Of a stretch of DNA of 44,266 bases, positions 1 to 7,236 are shown piece after piece. Under the pieces are notes generated by a model. That model was not told the origin of the DNA. It made no database searches and saw nothing but the letters and a program-made list of their open reading frames with translations. The DNA is from Rhodoferax sp. (GTDB lineage Bacteria; Pseudomonadota; Gammaproteobacteria; Burkholderiales; Burkholderiaceae_C). Made by a program: the position numbers and the translations under genes. Each line of letters opens with the position of its first letter. The stretch's first letter is position 1. The stretch covers positions 1-44,266 of the forward strand of contig JAUXOA010000050.1 of NCBI GenBank assembly GCA_030682475.1, in the 5' to 3' direction.

Positions 1-137
1 AAGTGAGGGGGGTGAAGGTAACGTCCTGCCTGGCGCCGACCGAGGCGGTGAAACAGCCGGATTTAACCCGCCATCTCACCGCCTCAGGGTGGGGGAATTT
101 GAGGTGGCCAAAAGTGGGGGAATTTGGGTGGCCATCA
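1..137. mobile_element. IS21-like element end (partial)
   Basis: Two near-identical 21-22 bp direct repeats built on GTGGGGGAATTT followed by GGTGGCCA lie at 89-110 and 114-134, and the segment ends in CA at 136-137. Multiple short terminal repeats and TG...CA ends are typical of IS21-family elements. No istA/istB coding sequence is visible in the 137 bases available, so the family call rests on the end structure alone. The element appears to interrupt the IS91-like fragment immediately to its right. Confidence 0.45.
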
Positions 138-318
138 GGGAGGTCTCGAAGTGCTCAGTCACCGTGCGATACAGCAGGGTGTGCTCGGGGTGGCGGGGGT
201 TGTAGACCTTGGGTTTGGCCGCTGATTGGGCTGCAGCAGGCGTACCGGGGCCTGGATGCTGGTGCCGATATTGATGATGGTGCGGCTTGGCGTGCGACTG
301 CCCTGTGGCGGTGTGCAT
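138..318 (-). pseudogene. IS91-like transposase N-terminal fragment
   Basis: The minus-strand frame from an ATG at 316-318 reads a His/Pro-rich leader and then the segment VYNPRHPEHTLLYRTVTEHF. This resembles the start of the zinc-binding N-terminal region of IS91-family transposases. Only about 60 residues remain before the frame runs into the IS21-like end at 137, so the gene is truncated. Its 5' side abuts the point where the adjacent SDR gene loses homology, which suggests that the IS91-like insertion broke the SDR. The family assignment is from memory of related proteins. Confidence 0.45.
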
Positions 319-365
319 GGGGCAGCACTTTTATGGGCGTGGCTTAAAGCGTCAAGGCCATGGCG

Positions 366-593
366 CACGGCGCGTGCCGCCAGATCCGCATCGGCGACAT
401 CGGCGGCGTAGTGTGCGAGTCTGGCCCCCGGCACCTGCGCACGAATCGCCTCTGCCGTTTTCGCCAAGGCACTGGCATCGGCATCCACCAGCGTGACCGC
501 CGCGCCTTCGGTGCAGAACAGCAGGGCCGTGGCAGCGCCGATGCCAGCCCCACCGCCGGTGATGAGCGCCGCCCTGTTTTGAAGTCTTGTCAT
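366..593 (-). pseudogene. truncated short-chain dehydrogenase (SDR), copy 1
   Basis: The minus-strand frame starts at ATG 591-593, 14 bases after the Bug gene stop. It encodes about 76 residues of an SDR N-terminus, including the NAD(P)-binding glycine motif TGGGAGIG and the acidic VDAD at the end of beta-2. SDRs are normally about 250 residues with an NNAG segment, a catalytic Ser and a YxxxK motif, none of which survive. The frame stays open to 159 but without convincing SDR similarity; a short TIINIGTS stretch may be a decayed beta-5. A second copy at 6599 is truncated at nearly the same codon. It is unlikely to be an active enzyme. Confidence 0.7.
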
Positions 594-607
594 CGGTCTG
601 CTGCCCT

Positions 608-1594
608 TCAATCGGCTTTGGCACCGGTGGCCCTGATCACCTGGCCCCAGCGCGGAATTTCCGACCGGATCCAGGCGCTGAACTGTTCGGGCGTGCCCGC
701 GACGACCTCAAACTCGAGATCCCTCAGCTTGTCGCGGACCTCGGGCGTGTTGAGTATCTTGACGATCTCCCGGTTGTAGCGATCGATGATGTTTCTGGGC
801 GTTCCACCAGCGGTCAAAAACCCGATCCACGAGGTCGCCAGAAAATCGGGGTAGCCGGATTCGATCATGGTGGGTACATTGGGCGTGCTCTGAAAGCGCT
901 TTTGCCCGGTCGAGGCGATGAGCTTGAGCCGCCCCTCCTTCACGAACTGCTGCACATTGCCCGGCACCAGAAACGCCGCCTGCACGTTGCCGGAAATCAG
1001 ATCGACCACCGCAGGCCCTGCTCCCCGATAAGGAATGTGCGTCAAATGAATATTGGACGCGGACTTGAACATTTCCATCGTCAGGTGCGAGGCGCTGCCA
1101 ACCGCCACCGACGCGTAGGACAGGCTGCCGGGACTGGCCTTGGCCCGCGCCACCAGTTCGGCAACGCTGTTGACCGGTACGCCGGGGTTGACGACCAGAT
1201 ACTGCGGTGAAGTGACCGCCAGGGTGATCGGCGCCAGGTCCTTCAACGGGTCGTACGGCATCTTGTCAAACAGCGTGATATTGATGGCCAGCGGGCCGTT
1301 GTAGCCCACCAAGAGGGTGTGGCCGTCGGGTGCCGACTTGGCCACCATGTCGGCACCGATGTTGCCACCCGCACCAGGCTTGTTCTCGACAAGCACCGGC
1401 TGGCCAATCGCTTCCTGCAGCTTCGGTGCCACGATCCGCGCCAGCACATCGATGGTGCTGCCGACTATCGGAACGATGATGCGCACCGGTCGGCTTGGCG
1501 CCCACTCCTGGGCGCCGGCCGGTGCGACCAGACTGGCACAGGCGGCAAAAAGAACGGCAATCCTTCCTGACTGCAGTATCTTCAATATCTTCAT
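608..1594 (-). CDS. Bug/TTT-family extracytoplasmic solute receptor, copy 1
   Basis: This is a periplasmic solute-binding protein of the Bordetella uptake gene (Bug/TctC) family, 328 residues, the normal length. A signal peptide ends near APAGAQ (about residue 28). The mature start PSRPVRIIVP and the motif VENKPGAGGNIGADMVAKS, which bind a carboxylate ligand in this family, are clear. Start ATG 1592-1594 has an AAGGAG ribosome site. It lies 28 bases downstream of the Rieske oxygenase on the same strand, so probably shares its operon and imports that enzyme's substrate. No TctA/TctB membrane partners are in the window, so it is an orphan receptor. The paralogue at 5608-6585 is very similar. 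Confidence 0.9.
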   Translation of the reverse strand: MKILKILQSGRIAVLFAACASLVAPAGAQEWAPSRPVRIIVPIVGSTIDVLARIVAPKLQEAIGQPVLVENKPGAGGNIGADMVAKSAPDGHTLLVGYNGPLAINITLFDKMPYDPLKDLAPITLAVTSPQYLVVNPGVPVNSVAELVARAKASPGSLSYASVAVGSASHLTMEMFKSASNIHLTHIPYRGAGPAVVDLISGNVQAAFLVPGNVQQFVKEGRLKLIASTGQKRFQSTPNVPTMIESGYPDFLATSWIGFLTAGGTPRNIIDRYNREIVKILNTPEVRDKLRDLEFEVVAGTPEQFSAWIRSEIPRWGQVIRATGAKAD

Positions 1595-1622
1595 GATGGC
1601 TCCTTGAATTCAGGTTCGGGAA

Positions 1623-2894
1623 TTAGACCGAGTAAACAGACTGATTGATGCCATCGGCCAGGTGCTCCTTGGCCCAGTCGGTCGGGTTGGCCGAGCGCTC
1701 CAGCAGCACCCCCGCGGCGCGCACCCGCTGCGCGGACGCATCCAGTGCCAGCGGCTCGATGCCCTGTTCAAGACCCAGGGCCGCCTCGTGCAGCATGCGG
1801 CGCGCCATCACGATAGCCTTGTCGGTCGGCAGCAGGCGCTCGGCCTCGTGGTCCTGGATCGGTCCCATGCTTTCTTGCAGCGAGGCATCCTGCATCGAGA
1901 AGCCGAAAACCCCGCTGTAGGCGCGCTTGTCCTTCTGCGCCACCCGGTCGATCAGGTAATCGTTGTCTTTGTTCGCCTTGGGGCGGAAAGTGCCCGGCTC
2001 GTATTCGACATGGATGCCCTTGCCACGCTCCATGTCCCGACGCTCCTCGGCCGACAGCGACTTGTTGGGATGAAAATTGATGCTCCAGGCCCAGCAATGG
2101 TACTCGTCAATCGGCACCCAGACGTGCCCGCCCAGCGCATGGTCGCCAAAAGGTGGGATCAGCGTGAACCAGGGGAATAGCCACTGCGTGACACGCCAGT
2201 AGTAAGAGTCGGGCTCCCCGTTGCGCCGGCCAAACAAGGTCAATCCAAACGGGGTCTTCTCAATGTCAAAGATCACATTGCCATCGGCCTTGATGTAGTC
2301 GTTGGCTTTGGTGCCCTGGTGCATCGGATCGATGTCCACCTCATAGCGATGGACGTAGGACACATGACTGGTATCAATGCCGCCTTCCATGGCCTGCAGA
2401 TAGTTGCACTCCTGCAGGCGCCTGGAGACATAGACATGGCTTGGCGGCAGATTGCACCACTCCACCTCAGGCGGTGCAGGCTTTTTGTCAGCCGGGCCCA
2501 TGTAGGCCCAAACAATCCCCCCACGTTCGATACAGGGATAGGCTTTGATGCTCATGCGTGAACAAACCTGTGGAGCCGATGGCACATCGACACACTGGCC
2601 GCTTAAGTCGAACTTGAGCCCATGATATGCACAACGAATGCCGCCCTCTTCATTCCGGCCGAAATACAGGGAAACACCCCGATGAGAACAGAACTCGTTG
2701 ATCAGGCCCGCACAACCGCTGGTATCCCGGAACGCCAGCAGTTTTTCACCAAGGATCTGAACCCGTACCTGAGGGCCATCGGGCTCGGCAATCTCACTGG
2801 ACTGAAGCACGGGCACCCAATAACGGCGCATGAGATTACCCATCGGCGTGCCGGGGCCGGTACGCACCAGCGTTTCAGACATTTCCTTGTTCAT
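1623..2894 (-). CDS. Rieske non-haem iron oxygenase alpha subunit, phthalate dioxygenase-like
   Basis: This 423-residue protein is an aromatic ring-hydroxylating oxygenase subunit. The Rieske [2Fe-2S] ligands are C69-S-H71 and C88-A-Y-H91. The mononuclear iron site follows the pattern D174-x2-H177-x4-H182 within EGGIDTSHVSYVH. The N-terminus (RTGPGTPMGNLMRRYW) and overall length match the phthalate 4,5-dioxygenase-like group, whose partner is a single-component reductase. No reductase or ferredoxin gene is in the window. It is the first gene of the leftward operon with the Bug receptor. The substrate cannot be read from sequence; a phthalate-like aromatic acid is an inference from the family and neighbours. 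An O-demethylase role is also possible. Confidence 0.88.
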   Translation of the reverse strand: MNKEMSETLVRTGPGTPMGNLMRRYWVPVLQSSEIAEPDGPQVRVQILGEKLLAFRDTSGCAGLINEFCSHRGVSLYFGRNEEGGIRCAYHGLKFDLSGQCVDVPSAPQVCSRMSIKAYPCIERGGIVWAYMGPADKKPAPPEVEWCNLPPSHVYVSRRLQECNYLQAMEGGIDTSHVSYVHRYEVDIDPMHQGTKANDYIKADGNVIFDIEKTPFGLTLFGRRNGEPDSYYWRVTQWLFPWFTLIPPFGDHALGGHVWVPIDEYHCWAWSINFHPNKSLSAEERRDMERGKGIHVEYEPGTFRPKANKDNDYLIDRVAQKDKRAYSGVFGFSMQDASLQESMGPIQDHEAERLLPTDKAIVMARRMLHEAALGLEQGIEPLALDASAQRVRAAGVLLERSANPTDWAKEHLADGINQSVYSV

Positions 2895-2958
2895 GCACGC
2901 AGCTTCCTTTTAAGACGGTTCGGACAAACACCCTGGATGTCCATTAGTTGATACCCAC

Positions 2959-2973
2959 GTCCATTCTATGGAC
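2959..2973. promoter_or_regulatory. candidate operator palindrome
   Basis: This is a perfect inverted repeat, GTCCAT-TCT-ATGGAC, overlapping the -10 element of the leftward promoter. Its position would let a bound repressor block transcription of the Rieske operon. The adjacent FadR-type regulator is the obvious candidate, but its recognition sequence is unknown. Confidence 0.45.
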
Positions 2974-2990
2974 TTTGTACCTGATGTCAA
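2963..2990 (-). promoter_or_regulatory. sigma70-type promoter for the Rieske operon
   Basis: On the minus strand, TTGACA (2985-2990) and TAGAAT (2963-2968) are separated by 16 bases. They sit about 70 bases upstream of the Rieske oxygenase start. The match is strong but was found by eye. Confidence 0.55.
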
Positions 2991-3018
2991 TCAACCCGAG
3001 TTCACTGAAAAATTTTCG

Positions 3019-3047
3019 TTGACTTCTTCTTTCGTCCGTGCTAAAGT
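3019..3047 (+). promoter_or_regulatory. sigma70-type promoter for the GntR regulator
   Basis: TTGACT (3019-3024) and TAAAGT (3042-3047) are spaced by 17 bases, about 50 bases upstream of the regulator start at 3097. The repeats at 3055-3079 lie immediately downstream. Confidence 0.5.
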
Positions 3048-3080
3048 TGGTATTAGGTTAGTCCAATAAAGGTTAGACCT
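3047..3080. promoter_or_regulatory. direct-repeat operator candidate downstream of the GntR promoter
   Basis: AGGTTAGTCC (3055-3064) and AGGTTAGACC (3070-3079) form a direct repeat with 15-base periodicity. The second copy also forms the small palindrome AGGT-TAG-ACCT (3070-3080), and TTGG...CCAA brackets the first (3047-3066). The position just after the -10 suggests autoregulation by the downstream GntR protein. This is inference from position only. Confidence 0.4.
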
Positions 3081-3096
3081 ATTTGAACGGTAAGAG

Positions 3097-3960
3097 ATGA
3101 TGAAGGATAAATTCGCAAGCACTATGTATACGCCGACAAGAACCGAATCAGAACAGGCCGTGAACCACGAAACGCCTTTCAGGAGCCTCGGGCGAAGGAA
3201 TGCATACGAGGAAGTGGTCGATCAGATCCGTGAGCGGATCTTTGCGCAACACCTGCGCCTGTTCGATCGCCTGCCCACCGAGCGGGACCTGGCCGTGCAG
3301 TTCGGCGTGAGCCGCGTTGTGGTTCGCGAAGCGATACGCGCCCTGGAGCTCAACGGACTGCTGACGGTCAAGAAGGGCGCCAAGGGAGGCATTTTCGTCG
3401 CGCAGGATTACGACCGGCCGATTTCCGACTCCATCGTCAACTTGCTGGCCGGTGGCGAAGCGAGCCTGGAAAATTTGTTCGAAGTTCGCGCACTGATCGA
3501 GCCCTTTGCGGCATCCCAGGCGGCGGTGCTGGGGTCGGACGAGGACTTCGATCGGCTGGCCGCGGTGCTGGCGGAAGCGGAGCTGGAGCATGCCAAAGGC
3601 GGCAGTATCCGCTCCCTGAACATCGAGTTTCACCGGCTTGTCATTCGCATGAGTCGCAACCCGATCCTGAGCGTGGTCGGGGAAACGGTCCTGATCCTCC
3701 TGGTCGAGCGCATCAAGCACATTCCCAGCCGGGAAACCTCGGAAGCAGTGCTGGGCATGCACAAGAAGATTCTCGCAGCGCTACGGCAGCGACAACCAGA
3801 GAAGGCCAGGGTGATCATCGCGAAGGATATCAGCGCCGTGGGCGAACGGTTGGCCAGGATGAGCGAACAAAAGAGCGTTACGCAGAAAAAGAATACGTTT
3901 TTATATCTAAGCAGCACAAAGGGGATGCCCCGAAATGCTGCTGATGCAGTGGGTGAGTGA
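3097..3960 (+). CDS. GntR-family transcriptional regulator, FadR/FCD subfamily
   Basis: This is a 287-residue DNA-binding regulator. A winged helix-turn-helix spans about residues 30-95 (IRERIFAQHL, LPTERDLAVQFGVSRVVVREA, GLLTVKKGAKGG). An all-helical FCD ligand-binding domain follows (FEVRALIEPFAASQAA, then HRLVIRMSRNP). FCD regulators usually bind organic acids that release them from DNA. It is divergent from the Rieske operon and 32 bases upstream of UbiD-like gene 1, so it probably controls both directions. Start 3097 is the first of several possible Met codons; ATG 3124 is an alternative. The last 25 residues past the FCD domain are poorly conserved in character. Confidence 0.9.
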   Translation: MMKDKFASTMYTPTRTESEQAVNHETPFRSLGRRNAYEEVVDQIRERIFAQHLRLFDRLPTERDLAVQFGVSRVVVREAIRALELNGLLTVKKGAKGGIFVAQDYDRPISDSIVNLLAGGEASLENLFEVRALIEPFAASQAAVLGSDEDFDRLAAVLAEAELEHAKGGSIRSLNIEFHRLVIRMSRNPILSVVGETVLILLVERIKHIPSRETSEAVLGMHKKILAALRQRQPEKARVIIAKDISAVGERLARMSEQKSVTQKKNTFLYLSSTKGMPRNAADAVGE

Positions 3961-3992
3961 TGAGTTCATGGTAAACAACGAAATAGGAGTGA

Positions 3993-5516
3993 ATGATGGA
4001 AGATAGCAATAAGCGTGTCATTGAGGCACAGAGCATCAAGAGCCTGGGCGACTGGCTGGAAAAGGTTGAAGCAATCGGTGAGGTGAAGCATATTTCCGCT
4101 GAGGTCGATCCGGACCTGGAAGCGGCAACGCTCACTTACATGAGCGGTAAAACGGTGGGTGGGCCGACCCTTCTGTTTGAAAATATCAAGGGGCATCCCG
4201 GCCACCGGCAATTGTTTAATCCGTTCGGTACCAGTCTGAATCGTGTGGCGATCACGATCAGGGAAGAACTCGGGAAGAATCCCATCGAATACGTGCGGAT
4301 TCTGAGCAGAAAGATGAAGGAGAGGATTGCGCCGAAGACCGTCGACGCGAAGACGGCACCGGTCAATCAGAATATCGAGACCGGCGACAAGGTGGATGTG
4401 ACCAAGTTTCCGGCTCCCAAGATGTGGCCGCGCGATGGGGGCAAGTATATCGGTACGGCTGACGCAGTGATCACGCAGGATCCCACTAACAATCGCATCA
4501 ATATGGGGACCTACAGGCAGATGATTCAGGGACCGAAACAGGTCGGTTTCTATGCTTCCCCTGGCAAGGACGCTGTCCTCGACCGTGAACGGTGGTGGGC
4601 CATGGGGCAGCCGGCGCCGGTCGCAGCGGTCTACGGCCTGGACCCGTTGCTCTTTCTCTGCGCGTCGACCTCGTTCCCGAAAGATGTTTCCGAGTATGAA
4701 TTCGCGGGTGGCATAAATGGCGCGCCGATCGAGGTTTTCAAGAGCGAAGTGACTGGCCTGCTACTGCCGGCCCATGCCGAAATCATCATTGAGGGCTTTT
4801 CGTACCCGGACAAGACCGCCGAGGAAGGACCTTTCGGCGAGTTCACGGGCTATTACGGTCGGCCGGGCGGTGCGACACCCTACATCGACATCAAAGCAAT
4901 CCGGTATCGGAACAAGCCGATTCTGACCAGTGCGTTGATGGCTGACTTTCCGTCCAACGAGTGCGGAACCATGTGGGCGATGGCCAAGGCAGCGAAGGTC
5001 TGGACAGATCTCGACGCTTTGGGGGTTCCGGGCATCAAGGGCGTCTGGTCGCCGCCTGAGGCGGCCGGCTGGGGAATGACCGTTGTCTCGATCGAGCAGC
5101 GCTATGCCGGGCACGCCGCGCAGGTAGGGGCATTGGCGGCTCAATGCATGGGTGGGGCGTACTTCACCAAGTACATCGTGGTGGTGGATCACGACGTCGA
5201 TCCGAGCAGCCTGGCCGAAGTCGTCTGGGCCATGGTGACGCGTTCGCGGCCGGCCCAATCGATCGAGATATTGCGCGAGACGTGGAGTACGTACCTGGAT
5301 CCCAGCCAGAATCCGCCAGAGATCAGGCCATGGGGATCGAAGTGCATCATCAACGCGTGCATGGAATTCAAACACCTCAAGGTGTTCTCGCCGCGCAATC
5401 TGCTCAAAAAGGAGATGTACGACACGGTATGCGCTCGCTGGAGTGAATTGGGCTTCGAAGGATCGCCTCCGAAAATCACCAACTTCGAACCGTTTGCCGG
5501 CCAGCATATCGGCTAA
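3993..5516 (+). CDS. UbiD-family prenylated-FMN-dependent (de)carboxylase 1
   Basis: This 507-residue enzyme belongs to the UbiD family, which reversibly decarboxylates aromatic or unsaturated acids with prenylated FMN and a divalent metal. By hand alignment to fungal Fdc1, the metal/cofactor residues N170 and E236 and the catalytic triad R175 (NMGTYRQM), E278 and E283 (EGPFGEF) are present. The metal-ligand His seen in UbiD-like protein 2 (H197) falls at Lys192 here. AGGAG precedes ATG 3993; ATG 3996 is equally possible. It follows the GntR regulator and precedes a Bug receptor. UbiX at 11526 could supply its cofactor. The substrate is unknown. A phthalate-type acid or its CoA ester is plausible, and carboxylation of an arene is not excluded. 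Confidence 0.9.
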   Translation: MMEDSNKRVIEAQSIKSLGDWLEKVEAIGEVKHISAEVDPDLEAATLTYMSGKTVGGPTLLFENIKGHPGHRQLFNPFGTSLNRVAITIREELGKNPIEYVRILSRKMKERIAPKTVDAKTAPVNQNIETGDKVDVTKFPAPKMWPRDGGKYIGTADAVITQDPTNNRINMGTYRQMIQGPKQVGFYASPGKDAVLDRERWWAMGQPAPVAAVYGLDPLLFLCASTSFPKDVSEYEFAGGINGAPIEVFKSEVTGLLLPAHAEIIIEGFSYPDKTAEEGPFGEFTGYYGRPGGATPYIDIKAIRYRNKPILTSALMADFPSNECGTMWAMAKAAKVWTDLDALGVPGIKGVWSPPEAAGWGMTVVSIEQRYAGHAAQVGALAAQCMGGAYFTKYIVVVDHDVDPSSLAEVVWAMVTRSRPAQSIEILRETWSTYLDPSQNPPEIRPWGSKCIINACMEFKHLKVFSPRNLLKKEMYDTVCARWSELGFEGSPPKITNFEPFAGQHIG

Positions 5517-5607
5517 CCGGGTAGCGGCGTGCCGCCCGAGGTGCACCGCTACGGCTGCGATTTTTATAACAAGAACAATTAATCACATTCACTCATGAGG
5601 AGACAAC

Positions 5608-6585
5608 ATGAAGACATTCAAGCGTAGGGCCATAGCCGCCCTGTTCATCACCGGCCTGGGCTTGGCCAACCTTGCCCATGCCCAGGATTGGGCACCTACC
5701 AAGCCGGTGCGCATCATCGTGCCCATTGTGGGCACCACCAACGATGTGCTGGCACGCCTGGTCGCACCCAAGCTGTCCGAAGCCCTGGGGCAGCCGGTGA
5801 TCGTGGAGAACAAGCCCGGCGCAGGTGGCAACATCGGTGCCGACATGGTGGCCAAATCGGCACCTGACGGCCACACTCTGCTGGTGGGCTACAACGGTCC
5901 CCTGGCGATCAACGTCACGCTGTTCGACAAGATGCCGTATGACCCGCTGAAGGATCTGGCGCCGATCACACTGGCTGTGAAATCGCCGCAGTATCTGGTG
6001 GTGAATCCCGCTGCCGGGATCAACTCCGTCAAGGATTTGGTGACCATGGCGAAAGCCAGCCCGACCAAGTACTCATACGCCTCTGTGGCCATGGGGAGTG
6101 CCTCCCACCTGACGATGGAGATGCTGAAGCTGGCGGCCAATATCCACCTGACTCACATTCCTTACCGGGGGGGCGGACCTGCCGTGTCCGATCTGATTGC
6201 CGGCAATGTGCAGGCCGCCTTCTTTGTGCCGGGCAACGTCCAGCAATTCGTCAAGGAAGGCCGCCTCAAGCTGCTGGCATCGACCGGAAAAGAGCGCTTC
6301 CTGAGCACACCGAACGTGCCCACGATGATCGAATCGGGGTTCCCCGACTTTGAGGCAACGTCCTGGATCGGCTTTCTGGCACCCGCCGGCACGCCACCCA
6401 ACATCATTGACCGCTACAACCGGGAAATCGTCAAGATACTGACTACCTCCGACGTTCGTGATCGACTCCGGGATATGGAGTTTGAAGTGGTCGCCACCAG
6501 TCCCGCGCAGTTCAGCGCCTGGATCGGTACCGAGATTTCGCGCTGGGGCAAGATCATCAAGGCCACCGGGGCCAAGGCCGAGTGA
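5608..6585 (+). CDS. Bug/TTT-family extracytoplasmic solute receptor, copy 2
   Basis: This 325-residue periplasmic receptor is closely similar to the copy at 608-1594 along its whole length, with long identical stretches such as KPGAGGNIGADMVAKSAPDG and FDKMPYDPLKDLAPITLAV. A signal peptide ends near ANLAHAQ (about residue 26). GAGGAGA precedes ATG 5608. It lies 91 bases after UbiD-like gene 1 and is followed 13 bases later by an SDR fragment, the same Bug-SDR order as at the left edge but inverted. A likely role is capture of the acid handled by the neighbouring decarboxylase. No membrane partner genes are present. Confidence 0.9.
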   Translation: MKTFKRRAIAALFITGLGLANLAHAQDWAPTKPVRIIVPIVGTTNDVLARLVAPKLSEALGQPVIVENKPGAGGNIGADMVAKSAPDGHTLLVGYNGPLAINVTLFDKMPYDPLKDLAPITLAVKSPQYLVVNPAAGINSVKDLVTMAKASPTKYSYASVAMGSASHLTMEMLKLAANIHLTHIPYRGGGPAVSDLIAGNVQAAFFVPGNVQQFVKEGRLKLLASTGKERFLSTPNVPTMIESGFPDFEATSWIGFLAPAGTPPNIIDRYNREIVKILTTSDVRDRLRDMEFEVVATSPAQFSAWIGTEISRWGKIIKATGAKAE

Positions 6586-6598
6586 AGGGCGGATCTAC

Positions 6599-6946
6599 AT
6601 GAAAAGACTTGCCAATAAAGTGGCACTGATCACGGGGGGCGGTGCCGGCATTGGTGCTGCTACAGCACTTCTGTTTTGCAGGGAAGGTGCGGCGGTTACG
6701 TTGGTGGACGCAGATGCGCAGGCGTTGGAGAAGACCACCCGGTCCATTCAGGCTGAACTGCCCAACGCGAAGCTGAACCACTTCACGGCCAATGTCGCGG
6801 ACGAGGCCCAGGCAGTGGCAGCGGTACAGCAGTCCGAGGGAGCGTCCCGAGGGCGCCCCCCGATTTTACTCAAACTCTCGGCGCCAGGTTTTCGTGCCAA
6901 GCGCCCTAAAAACGAAGGAGGTATCCAGCATGGTAAGACTATTTAA
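6599..6946 (+). pseudogene. truncated short-chain dehydrogenase (SDR), copy 2
   Basis: ATG 6599, 13 bases after the Bug stop, begins about 76 residues of SDR N-terminus with TGGGAGIG and VDAD, strongly similar to copy 1 at 366-593. Similarity stops near 6826. The frame then runs on through unrelated residues to 6946, overlapping the zinc-ribbon start. The rest of the Rossmann fold and the Ser-Tyr-Lys catalytic residues are missing, so this is a relic. The break lies at nearly the same codon as in copy 1. The sequence after it contains no recognisable insertion element. Confidence 0.7.
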
Positions 6947-7133
6947 TCCCACCTGCCCGAAATGCAAGGGCGTTTTCCACGTGCATCACGACGACTTGCG
7001 GCATCTGCACGTCAAGCTCCATTGCCCGTATTGCGATGAACTGTTTTTTGTGGAAGAAAGCTTCGCCCTGGTCGAGCACGACGGCACGACGTCGAATCCC
7101 GCCAGAGACAACAGATCAACGCTCAAGACGTAA
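6930..7133 (+). CDS. small zinc-ribbon protein associated with UbiD genes
   Basis: This is a 67-residue protein with two CxxC knuckles, C9-P-K-C12 and C32-P-Y-C35, separated by a His-rich segment. The pattern is a zinc ribbon, reminiscent of the MJ0042-type fold. Start ATG 6930 has a strong AAGGAGG site at 6915-6921. It lies between the SDR relic and UbiD-like gene 2. Hydroxyarylic acid decarboxylases of the BsdBCD/VdcBCD type also pair UbiX (B) and UbiD (C) with a small CxxC protein (D). I therefore infer an accessory or assembly subunit for one of the UbiD proteins. I do not recognise the exact family, and it is not obviously a BsdD orthologue. Confidence 0.72.
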   Translation: MVRLFNPTCPKCKGVFHVHHDDLRHLHVKLHCPYCDELFFVEESFALVEHDGTTSNPARDNRSTLKT

Positions 7134-7236
7134 GCTTGGGCGAGGCCTCATCCGGATGGCCCGTTTTCAGACGCAAGTTGTCAGCGAGCTGGACGGTCCG
7201 GTAATCCACATGTGATATGAATTTAGAAAGATCATT

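Noticed and set aside
5517..5607. Terminator between UbiD-like gene 1 and the Bug gene
   Set aside because: No stem with a T-tract is present, so transcription may continue.
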